DNA from: Gammaproteobacteria bacterium
Lineage (GTDB): Bacteria; Pseudomonadota; Gammaproteobacteria; Chromatiales; Sedimenticolaceae
Length of the DNA: 12,910 bases
NCBI GenBank assembly: GCA_020445245.1
Contig: JAGRHB010000024.1
Span: 1 to 12,910, forward strand
Direction: 5' to 3'
The notes beneath the pieces were generated by a model. That model saw nothing but the letters and a program-made list of their open reading frames with translations, made no database searches and was not told where the DNA came from. Position 1 is the stretch's first letter; the number at the start of each line of letters is the position of its first letter. The position numbers and the translations under genes were made by a program. This document shows, piece by piece, positions 7,117 to 12,910 of this stretch.

Positions 7117-8634
7117 TTGCAAACATCACTCAAAGCAGGGGGGGTGCGTCCAAACGGGACAGTGCGATTGACCCTGCACGATTACGCCACCGATCCCTAC
7201 CTGAGACAGAAGGACGGAGTAAATCTCGCGCACGAAAACATCGCCAGCCTGTGCAGGCAGGATCACGCGGGCGTCGATATCGTCTTCCATGACTTCAATC
7301 GCCTGCTCAGTGATGCGGATTACGCGGTCGAGATCCTTTCGAACACCGATGTGGTCGTTGCCAATGTCGGTCCACACGCTCACTACTATTTCTATCTCAG
7401 GGCACAGCACGGACTGGACTTCGCGATTATCCGCGATGTCCGTACTGCGGTATGGAGCGGTTACCTGCTCCAGGAGCATCTGTGTCAGCCGTATCTTCGT
7501 GCCAGTGACACCTTGCTGGTGGCCAGCGTCTATACACGCGCGGTCTGTCACAGGCTGTTCCCGCATCTTCGGCACCACGCCCTGGTTCAGGCCTATCCAT
7601 TGACCGTGGGGTTTCCTGCGTCACAGGCCAGGCGACCGTCTCCGGATCGATCACAGCCGCTGGTGCTCGGTTACATCGGCCGATTGTCTGAAGACAAGAA
7701 CTTCCACGACATTGTCGAACTGCTGATACGCCTCAATGAACACGCTGATCGTACCTACATGCTGCTGGCCTGTGGCGATGTACATTCGGGCAGCTGCGAC
7801 CCGGCCGTGATCTCGCGAAAAATCGCCGCGCACCTGGGGCAGGGCGAGTATTTTCGATACCTTCCGACAAGGAGCAACGGAGAGATCTGGGCCCTCTACG
7901 AGCAGATGGATGTGCTGTTGTTTCCCAGCACATCCAATCTCGAGACCCTGGGAAGGGTGCTGGTCGAGGCCAGCCATGCCGGCGTGCCCGTGGTCTGCGG
8001 TCGGCATGCGGCGGCCGTCGAACTTGTACCCGAGGCGCAGCTGTGCCCAGTGACCTATTTCACCGGGCAGACGTTCGACTGTCACGGTGACCACCCCCTG
8101 GGAACGATCGCGGTTGAGGACATGGCCGAGGTCATAATGAAGGTCCCGCTGCGATCAGGGAGCTGTCACGAAGAGGCGCGCTTTCGTCCACCCCGGTTCA
8201 TGCAGGTCGTTACCCGCGACGTCGATGGGCTGTCGAAAGACAGTCTGAATCTGTTGCATCCCAGCCAGCAACAGTTTGTCGATTCATTGGAGGTGGATCT
8301 GCCGCATCCCCTTTCGCTGGTGCAGGCAGATGCGGCGATACGCAAGATGCTGCCGCGTTTTCTTGGGCTGCAGAGTCAGGACCGGTCTGTACGGGAAGAT
8401 CACTGGGCAGAGCTGCTGGTGCTGTCGCGTCGACCTGACCGGACGCGGAGATTCATCGAGGCCGCACGGCACAGTCGAGGCGATTTCACCAATGTGGGGG
8501 GTATCGATATGGAGCTTTGCCATATCGTCGGCTTCTATCCTTCCTTTCACCTGGCCCCTGATGCTGTCAGGTGCAAGGTCTGCGCATCGCCATGGGTCAA
8601 CGCTCGGGCGGTGCGGCCGCGTCCGGTGGTGTGA
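7117..8634 (+). CDS. GT4-type glycosyltransferase with unrecognised C-terminal extension
   Basis: A cytoplasmic retaining glycosyltransferase of GT-B fold, up to 505 residues. The C-terminal Rossmann half is clear: VLGYIGRLSEDKNFHDIVEL (about 183-202), a nucleotide-sugar region with LFPSTSNLETLGRVLVEASH containing the EX7E pair E276/E284, and AGVPVVCGRHAAAVELV. Donor and acceptor are unknown. After about residue 350, where GT4 enzymes usually end, some 150 residues follow with no fold I recognise (including DVDGLSKDSLNLL and VGGIDMELCHIVGFY). The start is uncertain: TTG 7117 (AAGG 4 nt upstream), GTG 7144, GTG 7162 or TTG 7168 (GGGA upstream) all precede the conserved LTLHDY strand. It has no sugar-pathway neighbours. 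Its last 38 nt overlap the FlhB-like gene tail to tail. Confidence 0.85.
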   Translation: MQTSLKAGGVRPNGTVRLTLHDYATDPYLRQKDGVNLAHENIASLCRQDHAGVDIVFHDFNRLLSDADYAVEILSNTDVVVANVGPHAHYYFYLRAQHGLDFAIIRDVRTAVWSGYLLQEHLCQPYLRASDTLLVASVYTRAVCHRLFPHLRHHALVQAYPLTVGFPASQARRPSPDRSQPLVLGYIGRLSEDKNFHDIVELLIRLNEHADRTYMLLACGDVHSGSCDPAVISRKIAAHLGQGEYFRYLPTRSNGEIWALYEQMDVLLFPSTSNLETLGRVLVEASHAGVPVVCGRHAAAVELVPEAQLCPVTYFTGQTFDCHGDHPLGTIAVEDMAEVIMKVPLRSGSCHEEARFRPPRFMQVVTRDVDGLSKDSLNLLHPSQQQFVDSLEVDLPHPLSLVQADAAIRKMLPRFLGLQSQDRSVREDHWAELLVLSRRPDRTRRFIEAARHSRGDFTNVGGIDMELCHIVGFYPSFHLAPDAVRCKVCASPWVNARAVRPRPVV

Positions 8635-8929
8635 AGCCTTCGGGGAATTTTCCGGCGAGGATGTAAGCGAAAGCGATCACCTCGGCGATCGCCCTGTAAA
8701 GGTTGTCGGGGATCTCGTCGCCGAGGGGGACCTGTGACAGCACCATCGCCAGTTCCGGGTCCGGATACAAGGGGACACCGGCCTGTTCCGCGGCTTCGAT
8801 CATTCGGTCAGCGAGCTGGTGTTCCCCTTTCGCCGTGACCCTTGGTGCGTCGTTGCCGTCGTAGCGCAGTGCGACCGCGATGTCGCTGTGGCCGCTGACG
8901 GTTCGGCTTCCACGTTTCATCTCATGCAC
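8597..8929 (-). CDS. Free-standing FlhB C-terminal-domain homologue (FhlB/FlhB2-like), no NPTH motif
   Basis: A 110-residue protein homologous to the cytoplasmic domain of the flagellar/type III export switch FlhB/YscU, without the membrane domain. The match runs from IAVALRYDGNDAPRVTAKGEHQLADRMIEAAEQAGVPLYPDPELA to EIPDNLYRAIAEVIAFAYIL. In FlhB the NPTH autocleavage site stands just before 'YAVAL'; here the four aligned residues are G-H-S-D, so no autocleavage is expected. Small FlhB-like proteins of this kind can substitute for the FlhB C-terminal domain in some bacteria. The start is GTG at 8929, overlapping the FliK-like gene by 8 nt, or ATG at 8920, one base past its stop. Either way translation is probably coupled to the FliK-like gene. 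Confidence 0.87.
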   Translation of the reverse strand: MHEMKRGSRTVSGHSDIAVALRYDGNDAPRVTAKGEHQLADRMIEAAEQAGVPLYPDPELAMVLSQVPLGDEIPDNLYRAIAEVIAFAYILAGKFPEGFTPPDAAAPPER

Positions 8930-10043
8930 GCTCGTCCAGAAGCGAATCGGGGATCGGTACCTTGATCAGCGGTTCCGGCGGCGCACCGAGTACTCCGGCG
9001 AGGCGGATCACCTGCAGTCCCTGCGCCTCGAACGCCTGGCGCAGAATCGGCAGTCGCTTTTCCATGCGCTCATGGGTCGCGCCACGTTCGCACCAGAATG
9101 TCGCCGAAACCTGTTCGCCCGCCAATGCAATACGGCATTGCAGTATCCCAATGGTGTCGAACTGGAAGGCGAGGTTGACTGCCCAGGTGGATGCCATGCC
9201 GTCGGCCTTTCCGGTGTCGTCACGCTCGATACGCAGCATCGCCTCGTGGGTCTCGCCCGGCAGCCGGATCGGCAGGTCGAGTTGCCATGCCTGGCGCTGG
9301 CCCTCTTCCGCCGGCAACGCGACGGCCTGCTGCAACTGTATGCGCGCGATCGACCCTTCGACAAGCCGGATCAGGCGATTGAACAGCGAATCGGCACCCA
9401 TGTCGCGTGCGGCTGCCTGCTGCTCGACGGCGGCGCCCGTCGGGCGCTCCGCTTTTGCCGGCAACTTCACGTCTTCGCGCAACACGACCAGCAGTCTCAG
9501 CAGCTGCACCTTGCCGTCCGCCGGGTCCGCCGGCAGTCCGCTGGCCAGGCGAGCTTCGTGAAATACACCGCTTTGTGCGATCGCGCGTTGAATCTGGGTC
9601 GGGGTGGGCTGAGTCGAGCGCAGACCGCTGTCCTGCAGGATCGTGGTGAGTTGGCGCAGTGCCTCGGCCTGCCTTGGAGTTTGTACCAGGGTGCGCAACT
9701 CGCTGACCACCTGTCGAAGTTCCGGCGGTGACAGCTGGCGTGCCATTGCCGAACGCACCACCTGCTGCTGCCGCTGCCGGGCGTCGGGCTCGCGCAACAC
9801 CCGCAGTTCGGGCAGGGGCTGCCCCTTGACAACCTCCAGCTTCAGCGCCGTGCCCGGTGTGATCGTCGCCTGGCTGCGCGCCAGTACCTCCGTGTTGCCG
9901 ATCTGCAGGCGCAGCAGGCCCGGCTGTATCTGGTCCAGCACCCTGGCCTGCAGAAGTTGTCCCACCTGCAGCTGCTTGAGCAGTGACGGGACTGCGCGCT
10001 GCGTGGCGTCGATCAGGGGCTGCAGGGTGGCGGGGATCTTCAA
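8922..10043 (-). CDS. FliK-like hook-length-control C-domain protein
   Basis: A 373-residue protein whose last quarter (about 268-350) resembles the FliK C-terminal domain (Flg_hook), the part that contacts FlhB to switch export specificity: WAVNLAFQFDTIGILQCRIAL, GEQVSATFWCERGATHERMEKRL and LRQAFEAQGLQVIRL. The N-terminal about 90 residues look like a small beta domain (VGQLLQARVLDQIQPGLLRLQIGNTEVLARS). The middle is Gln/Ala/Arg-rich and probably helical. The start is TTG at 10043; upstream in frame only 7 codons remain before a stop, and no ATG fits. It pairs with the FlhB-like gene, mirroring the known FliK-FlhB interaction, but no other flagellar gene is in the window, so it may not be the main hook ruler. 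Confidence 0.82.
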   Translation of the reverse strand: MKIPATLQPLIDATQRAVPSLLKQLQVGQLLQARVLDQIQPGLLRLQIGNTEVLARSQATITPGTALKLEVVKGQPLPELRVLREPDARQRQQQVVRSAMARQLSPPELRQVVSELRTLVQTPRQAEALRQLTTILQDSGLRSTQPTPTQIQRAIAQSGVFHEARLASGLPADPADGKVQLLRLLVVLREDVKLPAKAERPTGAAVEQQAAARDMGADSLFNRLIRLVEGSIARIQLQQAVALPAEEGQRQAWQLDLPIRLPGETHEAMLRIERDDTGKADGMASTWAVNLAFQFDTIGILQCRIALAGEQVSATFWCERGATHERMEKRLPILRQAFEAQGLQVIRLAGVLGAPPEPLIKVPIPDSLLDERA

Positions 10044-10076
10044 TGTTGCTGTTTCCCGGGGCGCATGTCACACAAG

Positions 10077-10098
10077 TTATCGGCTGTCTGGCCGATAA
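10077..10098. promoter_or_regulatory. Perfect 22-bp inverted repeat, candidate operator
   Basis: TTATCGGC (10077-10084), TGTCTG, GCCGATAA (10091-10098) form 8-bp perfect arms around a 6-bp centre. It sits in the 84-bp gap between the divergent FliK-like gene and the pentapeptide-repeat gene, suggesting a dimeric repressor site. As RNA it could also be a small hairpin, but no T-run follows. Confidence 0.6.
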
Positions 10099-10127
10099 AT
10101 ACAGCATCTTGCGGGTTTGGAGTGCAG

Positions 10128-10874
10128 ATGTCGTCAGCCAGGACGAAGGGCAGTGGGCTTGAGTGGTTCGTGCGCCGGGGCGGCAGCGTGCGCGGTCCGT
10201 TCAGCAGCACCCGGGTTCGACACTTCGTACTCGAAGGCAAGCTGACGCTGGAAGATGAGGTCAGCGCCGATCGCGCCATCTGGCAATCCATCGGTTCTGT
10301 GGACGAGGTGGTACCGCTACAGATGCGTGATGATGCACCGACGCTGGCACCACGCCAGGCGGCTGAACGTGACGGCGATCGTCTGCGCGCGGTGCGCGCG
10401 ATCTTGGTTGCCCTGCTGGTCGTGTCGGCGCTGGTGGTTGCTGTGACACTGGTTGGCCCGCAGGAAGACACTGCGGTACGCGACTGTGCTGCGCCGCCTG
10501 AGCCAGGTGTGTTGCTGGAAGGTTGCCGGCTGGATGGCGCCGTGTTCGCCGCGGCGCAATTGAGTTCGGCGCGGATGGCGAATGCTTCGCTCGCCGGCGC
10601 CAGATTGAGCGGTGCAGACCTGAGCGGCGCCGATTTGCGGTATGCCAATCTTTCGGCGGTTGACCTGTCGTACGCCATGCTCAACGGGGCAGTCCTCAAG
10701 GGTGCCAATCTGCGTACCGCCGACCTGACCAATGCCGATCTGTCGGCAGCGGATCTGAGCTTCGCCGATCTCGGTGGAGTGCAGCTCGGCGGGGCGCGCT
10801 TCGATGGTGCACGACTGGAGGGGGCGATCTGGGTGGATGGCACGCGCTGCGGCAAGGCCGACTGCCCGCGCTGA
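10128..10874 (+). CDS. GYF_2-like / transmembrane / pentapeptide-repeat protein
   Basis: A 248-residue single-pass membrane protein of three parts. Residues 11-65 (LEWFVRRGGSVRGPFSSTRVRHF ... IWQSIGSVDEVVP) look like a GYF_2/DUF4339-type domain, which usually binds peptides on the cytoplasmic side. A TM helix spans about 91-109 (ILVALLVVSALVVAVTLVG). Residues about 131-235 are pentapeptide repeats of A(D/N)LXX type (SGADLSGADLRYANLSAVDL), forming a right-handed beta-helix, here predicted periplasmic. The four cysteines (120, 133, 241, 246) flank the helix and could form disulfides. The ATG at 10128 is preferred over 10065 because GGAG lies 5 nt upstream and the extra 21 residues are not domain-like. 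Biological role unknown. Confidence 0.85.
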   Translation: MSSARTKGSGLEWFVRRGGSVRGPFSSTRVRHFVLEGKLTLEDEVSADRAIWQSIGSVDEVVPLQMRDDAPTLAPRQAAERDGDRLRAVRAILVALLVVSALVVAVTLVGPQEDTAVRDCAAPPEPGVLLEGCRLDGAVFAAAQLSSARMANASLAGARLSGADLSGADLRYANLSAVDLSYAMLNGAVLKGANLRTADLTNADLSAADLSFADLGGVQLGGARFDGARLEGAIWVDGTRCGKADCPR

Positions 10875-10886
10875 ACTCCCCGTGGC

Positions 10887-10914
10887 TTGAGCGGCCAATC
10901 CAAAACGGTATAAC
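10887..10914 (+). promoter_or_regulatory. Candidate sigma-70 promoter of the small secreted-protein gene
   Basis: TTGAGC (10887-10892), a 16-bp spacer and TATAAC (10909-10914) make a good sigma-70 promoter, with a start near 10920 and a leader of about 47 nt. It begins 13 nt after the pentapeptide gene's stop, so the small gene is probably its own unit. Confidence 0.65.
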
Positions 10915-10922
10915 ATCGCCGT

Positions 10923-10942
10923 CGACGCCGGGATTGGCGTCG
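10923..10942 (+). promoter_or_regulatory. 5'-UTR hairpin upstream of the small secreted-protein gene
   Basis: CGACGCC (10923-10929), GGGATT loop, GGCGTCG (10936-10942): a perfect 7-bp GC-rich stem at the very 5' end of the predicted transcript, well clear of the ribosome-binding site. Such 5' stems commonly stabilise abundant mRNAs; this role is inferred. Confidence 0.55.
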
Positions 10943-10966
10943 CCCATGTTCAAAGGAGAGAACACC

Positions 10967-11236
10967 ATGTCTGTGAATTTCACCAGGATTTCATTTGTCC
11001 CGTTCCATGCGGCGCTCTTGGCCGCTGTTCTGGTTGTCCCGACCGCCGCCGGCGCTGCGAGTCCCTGCAAAGGCCTGCAGGCGGACGCCTGTTCGGCGGA
11101 TGCCCAGTGCGCCTGGGTGAACGGGTACGTGCGCAAGGATGGCAGGTCCGTCGCCAGCCACTGCAAGCTCAAGCCGTCCACGAACAACGCTGCGATGCTG
11201 GGTGACGACGCGCTGAAACTGGGCTCAAAGAAATAG
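10967..11236 (+). CDS. Small secreted four-cysteine protein, function unknown
   Basis: An 89-residue precursor. Residues 1-31 are a Sec signal peptide with a hydrophobic core (HAALLAAVLVVPTAAGA) and a likely AxA cleavage near A-G-A before A-S-P-C. The mature part has four cysteines spaced C-x7-C-x5-C with a Trp two residues later (CAWVNGYVRKDGRSV), then a last Cys in SHCKLKP. This resembles short periplasmic proteins common in proteobacteria with a C...C.W....RKDGR.V...C pattern, none with a known function that I can name. The ATG at 10967 is chosen over an in-frame one at 10934 because AAAGGAGAG lies just upstream and the signal peptide then begins correctly. It is flanked by its own promoter and terminator, which suggests strong independent expression. 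Confidence 0.83.
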   Translation: MSVNFTRISFVPFHAALLAAVLVVPTAAGAASPCKGLQADACSADAQCAWVNGYVRKDGRSVASHCKLKPSTNNAAMLGDDALKLGSKK

Positions 11237-11268
11237 CGTCCTGACTCTTGATCGGGTGCGAGACCCAC

Positions 11269-11297
11269 ACACCCGCTGTCCGGCGGGTGTTTTTTTT
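11269..11297 (+). terminator. Intrinsic terminator
   Basis: ACACCCGC (11269-11276), TGTCCG loop, GCGGGTGT (11283-11290) and a run of T to 11297: a textbook Rho-independent terminator 33 nt after the small secreted-protein gene. It separates that gene from the antiporter gene. Confidence 0.93.
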
Positions 11298-11348
11298 CTG
11301 CACCGTTGTTATCGTGCAATGCCATGCGCAACACGATCCGATCCGGCG

Positions 11349-12518
11349 ATGCATCAAGATCCGATTGTCTTTACCATCTTTCTCGTCTTTACCGGCGCTG
11401 CGGCATTCGCCACGATCGCGCTGTTCGCACGCCAGTCGCTGCTGGTCGCCTACATCGTTCTCGGTGCCCTGTTCGGTCCCTCCGCACTGGGGTTGGTGTC
11501 CGATCCGGAGCTGATTCGCAGCATCTCCGAATTTGGCATCATGTTCCTGTTGTTCCTGCTGGGGCTGAATCTGCAGCCACAGGAGCTGGTGCGCATGGTG
11601 CGCAAGACCACGCAGGTCACGCTGCTCAGTTCACTCGTGTTTTTCGCTGTCGGCTACCTGGTGTCTACGGCATTCGGGTTCACCGCGATGGAGGCTCTGC
11701 TGGTCGGTGGCGCTGCGACGTTTTCGAGCACCATCGTCGGTCTGAAGCTGCTGCCGACCACCATGCTTCATCACCAGCGCACCGGCGAGGTGATCATCAG
11801 CATCCTGCTGATGCAGGATCTCCTCGCCATCGTGCTGCTGCTGGTGGTGCAGGGGAGTGCGCACGGTGGCATGCAGATTGCCGATATTGCGAGACTGTTC
11901 GTCGCCCTGCCTGCACTGATCGGGTTCGCCTGGATGGTCGAGCGCTATGTCCTGATTCGCTTGATCCGCAAGTTCGACAAGATCCAGGAATACATCTTTC
12001 TGGTGACGATCGGCTGGTGTCTTGGCATGGCCGAGCTGGCGGTTCTGCTGGGTCTGTCCGCTGAGATCGGTGCCTTCATCGCCGGGGTGGTCCTGGCCTC
12101 CAGCCCGATCGCCATGTTTATTGCCGAGAGTCTTAAGCCGCTGCGCGATTTCTTTCTGGTGTTGTTTTTCTTTTCCCTGGGGGCCGGGTTCGACATCAGT
12201 GTGATCGACGAGGTCATCCTCCCGGCGGTGCTCCTGGCCACGGCTATGATGCTGTTGAAGCCGGTGGTGTTCCGTTGGTTGCTGCTGCGTACCGGAGAGT
12301 CGGAAAAGCGTTCCCACGAGGTGGGTTACCGTCTGGGCCAGATGAGCGAGTTCTCGTTGCTGTTGGCGGTGTTGGCGATGGAGACCGGGGTGATCGGCAC
12401 CGAGGCCTCGTACCTGATCCAGTTGTCGACCCTGCTGACTTTCCTTGTCTCGTCGTACCTCGTGGTGCTGCGTTTCCCCACGCCGATCGCCGTCAGCGAT
12501 GCCCTGAGGCGTGATTGA
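11349..12518 (+). CDS. Kef-type (CPA2) cation/proton antiporter membrane subunit
   Basis: A 389-residue inner-membrane protein of the Na+/H+ exchanger (CPA2) superfamily, with about 11-12 hydrophobic segments. Family marks are the N-terminal LLVAYIVLGALFGPSALGLV, ISEFGIMFLLFLLGLNLQPQEL, the ion-site region ILLMQDLLAIVLLLVV with Q156-D157 as in KefB/KefC, GLSAEIGAFIAGVVLASS, and the late GQMSEFSLLLAVLAMETGVI. It lacks the C-terminal RCK/TrkA-N nucleotide-binding domain of KefB/C, so its gating must differ or use a separate subunit. ATG 11349 is chosen because MHQDPIVFTIF is the expected start; earlier in-frame ATGs at 11256 and 11319 would pull in terminator sequence. No strong ribosome-binding site. 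The ion (K+ or Na+) is not decided by sequence. Confidence 0.88.
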   Translation: MHQDPIVFTIFLVFTGAAAFATIALFARQSLLVAYIVLGALFGPSALGLVSDPELIRSISEFGIMFLLFLLGLNLQPQELVRMVRKTTQVTLLSSLVFFAVGYLVSTAFGFTAMEALLVGGAATFSSTIVGLKLLPTTMLHHQRTGEVIISILLMQDLLAIVLLLVVQGSAHGGMQIADIARLFVALPALIGFAWMVERYVLIRLIRKFDKIQEYIFLVTIGWCLGMAELAVLLGLSAEIGAFIAGVVLASSPIAMFIAESLKPLRDFFLVLFFFSLGAGFDISVIDEVILPAVLLATAMMLLKPVVFRWLLLRTGESEKRSHEVGYRLGQMSEFSLLLAVLAMETGVIGTEASYLIQLSTLLTFLVSSYLVVLRFPTPIAVSDALRRD

Positions 12519-12538
12519 GTGGCGGCCGAATTTTACTT

Positions 12539-12572
12539 CTGTCATGCAAGTTTCATTTATAACGTCTAGACT
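12539..12572 (+). promoter_or_regulatory. Candidate Pho box and promoter, apparently cut by the insertion sequence
   Basis: CTGTCATGCAAGTTTCAT (12539-12556) agrees with the PhoB box consensus (two CTGTCAT half-sites 11 bp apart) at 14 of 18 positions. TAGACT (12567-12572), a 4/6 match to a -10, lies 10 nt beyond it, the spacing seen in PhoB-dependent promoters, which lack a -35. It points right, where no host gene remains before the presumed IS end at about 12576. Confidence 0.45.
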
Positions 12573-12646
12573 TAGGGATCGTCTGATCAAGTGACGCGAA
12601 AATGATGAAGGCGACCGATTTTCATTTCTGCTTATCTCCGGGGCGT

Positions 12647-12669
12647 ACCGGCATGGGTTTTATGCCGGT
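12647..12669. repeat. Hairpin inside the IS end
   Basis: ACCGGCAT (12647-12654) and ATGCCGGT (12662-12669) form a perfect 8-bp stem with a 7-nt loop. Only TTTC follows on the + strand, and no T-run on the - strand, so a terminator is possible but weak. It may block readthrough into or out of the element. Confidence 0.5.
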
Positions 12670-12721
12670 TTCGATGCCTGGTTGGGCCGTTCAGCGGTCG
12701 TCTTCCTACCGTCGGGCACAT

Positions 12722-12910
12722 TTACCCTGCGACCTGCACCAACTGCCGTCGCACCAGATACAGATTCGACAGCGCAAACAAGGTGGTCAGCTGCGCGGTA
12801 TTTTTGGCCAGACCGCGGTAGCGGACCTTGGTAAAGCCAAACTGGCGTTTGATCACCCGGAACGGATGCTCCACCCGTGCCCGCAACTGGGATAGCCGAT
12901 GATTGATCTC
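12722..12910 (-). CDS. IS5-family transposase, C-terminal 62 residues (partial)
   Basis: The frame enters from the right edge and ends with TAA at 12722-12724. It encodes the last 62 residues of a DDE transposase of the IS5 family: [40 protein letters not shown], then [12 protein letters not shown]. The ...VEHPFRVIK...RYRGL.KN..QL...FAL.NL segment contains the catalytic Glu region (the E of the DDE triad in [10 protein letters not shown]) and is diagnostic. The N-terminal part and the two Asp residues are beyond the window, so intactness cannot be judged. A + strand ORF over the same bases is a shadow. Confidence 0.9.
   Translation of the reverse strand, partial: EINHRLSQLRARVEHPFRVIKRQFGFTKVRYRGLAKNTAQLTTLFALSNLYLVRRQLVQVAG

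Larger units (their letters stand above)
12576..12910 (-). mobile_element. IS5-family insertion sequence, transposase-3' end (partial)
   Basis: The element enters from the right edge. Its end is placed at about 12576, where GGATCGTCTGATCAAG begins directly after TTAG (12572-12575); TTAG fits the YTAR target duplicated by IS5-group elements. The sequence GGGATCGTCTGATCAAG looks like an IS5-type terminal repeat, but the other end is outside the window, so the repeat and target duplication cannot be checked. A transposase 3' part lies inside. A stem ACCGGCAT/ATGCCGGT (12647-12669) lies between the transposase stop and the end. Confidence 0.7.

Noticed and set aside
6597..7133. 178-codon open frame on the - strand over the small GLCAEGRWE gene
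   Set aside because: Serine/arginine/proline-rich composition without motif; it overlaps the better supported DsrC-like gene and the small ORF.
9220..10107. 295-codon frame overlapping the FliK-like gene on the same strand
   Set aside because: Gly/Ala/Arg/Thr-rich frame-shifted reading of the FliK-like gene, no domain.
12558..12563. TATAAC as -10 box near the Pho-box-like site
   Set aside because: It lies only 1 nt after the Pho-box match and has no -35 at 16-18 bp; TAGACT at 12567 fits the spacing better.
11631..12590. 319-codon frame opposite the Kef-type antiporter
   Set aside because: His/Gln/Arg-rich shadow of a conserved membrane protein gene.
12602..12895. 97-codon + strand ORF at the right end
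   Set aside because: Antisense to the IS5-type transposase C-terminus, which has diagnostic motifs.
1..12910. CRISPR array, tRNA or rRNA genes
   Set aside because: No regularly spaced repeats, cloverleaf-like sequence or rRNA signature was recognised anywhere in the window.

Overview
The window reads as chromosomal DNA of a gammaproteobacterium: fairly GC-rich, with dense bacterial coding and genes typical of that class. A DsrC/TusE-family protein, a paired FliK-like/FlhB-like set and a CPA2 (Kef-type) antiporter would suit a purple-sulfur or sulfur-oxidising lineage such as Chromatiales. That placement is inference, because no rRNA or other marker gene is present.

Layout. (1) 2-4067, + strand: a polar amino acid ABC transporter of the AapJQMP/BztABCD type. 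It has a binding protein (5' end cut by the window), two permeases and an ATPase. A perfect 10-bp-arm hairpin sits between the binding protein and the first permease. (2) 4045-5324, - strand: a two-gene unit, an HPP-family membrane protein followed by a soluble CBS-pair protein. This looks like a split version of the HPP-CBS fusion known elsewhere. The CBS gene overlaps the 3' end of the ABC ATPase gene tail to tail. (3) 5325-5397: an unusually AT-rich divergent promoter region with a direct repeat and an ATCGAT-ATC-ATCGAT palindrome, followed by a LysR-type regulator (5398-6252, +) that probably controls the HPP/CBS unit. (4) 6295-6998: a DsrC/TusE-like protein that contains no cysteine at all (- strand), next to a divergent 56-residue ORF of a small Trp/Cys-containing family. 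(5) 7117-8634, +: a GT4-type glycosyltransferase with an unrecognised C-terminal part of about 150 residues. Its 3' end overlaps the next gene tail to tail. (6) 8597-10043, - strand: a FliK-C-domain protein translationally coupled to a free-standing FlhB C-terminal-domain homologue that lacks NPTH. (7) 10128-10874, +: a membrane protein with an N-terminal GYF_2-like domain, one TM helix and periplasmic pentapeptide repeats, behind a perfect 22-bp inverted repeat. (8) 10967-11236, +: a small secreted four-cysteine protein with its own promoter, a 5'-UTR hairpin and a clear intrinsic terminator. (9) 11349-12518, +: a Kef-type cation/proton antiporter membrane subunit without an RCK domain. (10) 12539-12910: a Pho-box-like promoter pointing right, cut at about its transcription start by what looks like an IS5-family element. 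The 3' end of that element's transposase runs off the window on the - strand.

The clearest functional modules are the amino acid importer and the LysR/HPP/CBS cluster. The most curious items are the cysteine-free DsrC homologue with its small neighbour, the orphan FlhB/FliK pair, and the Pho-box-like promoter apparently severed by the insertion sequence. No CRISPR array, tRNA or rRNA was seen.
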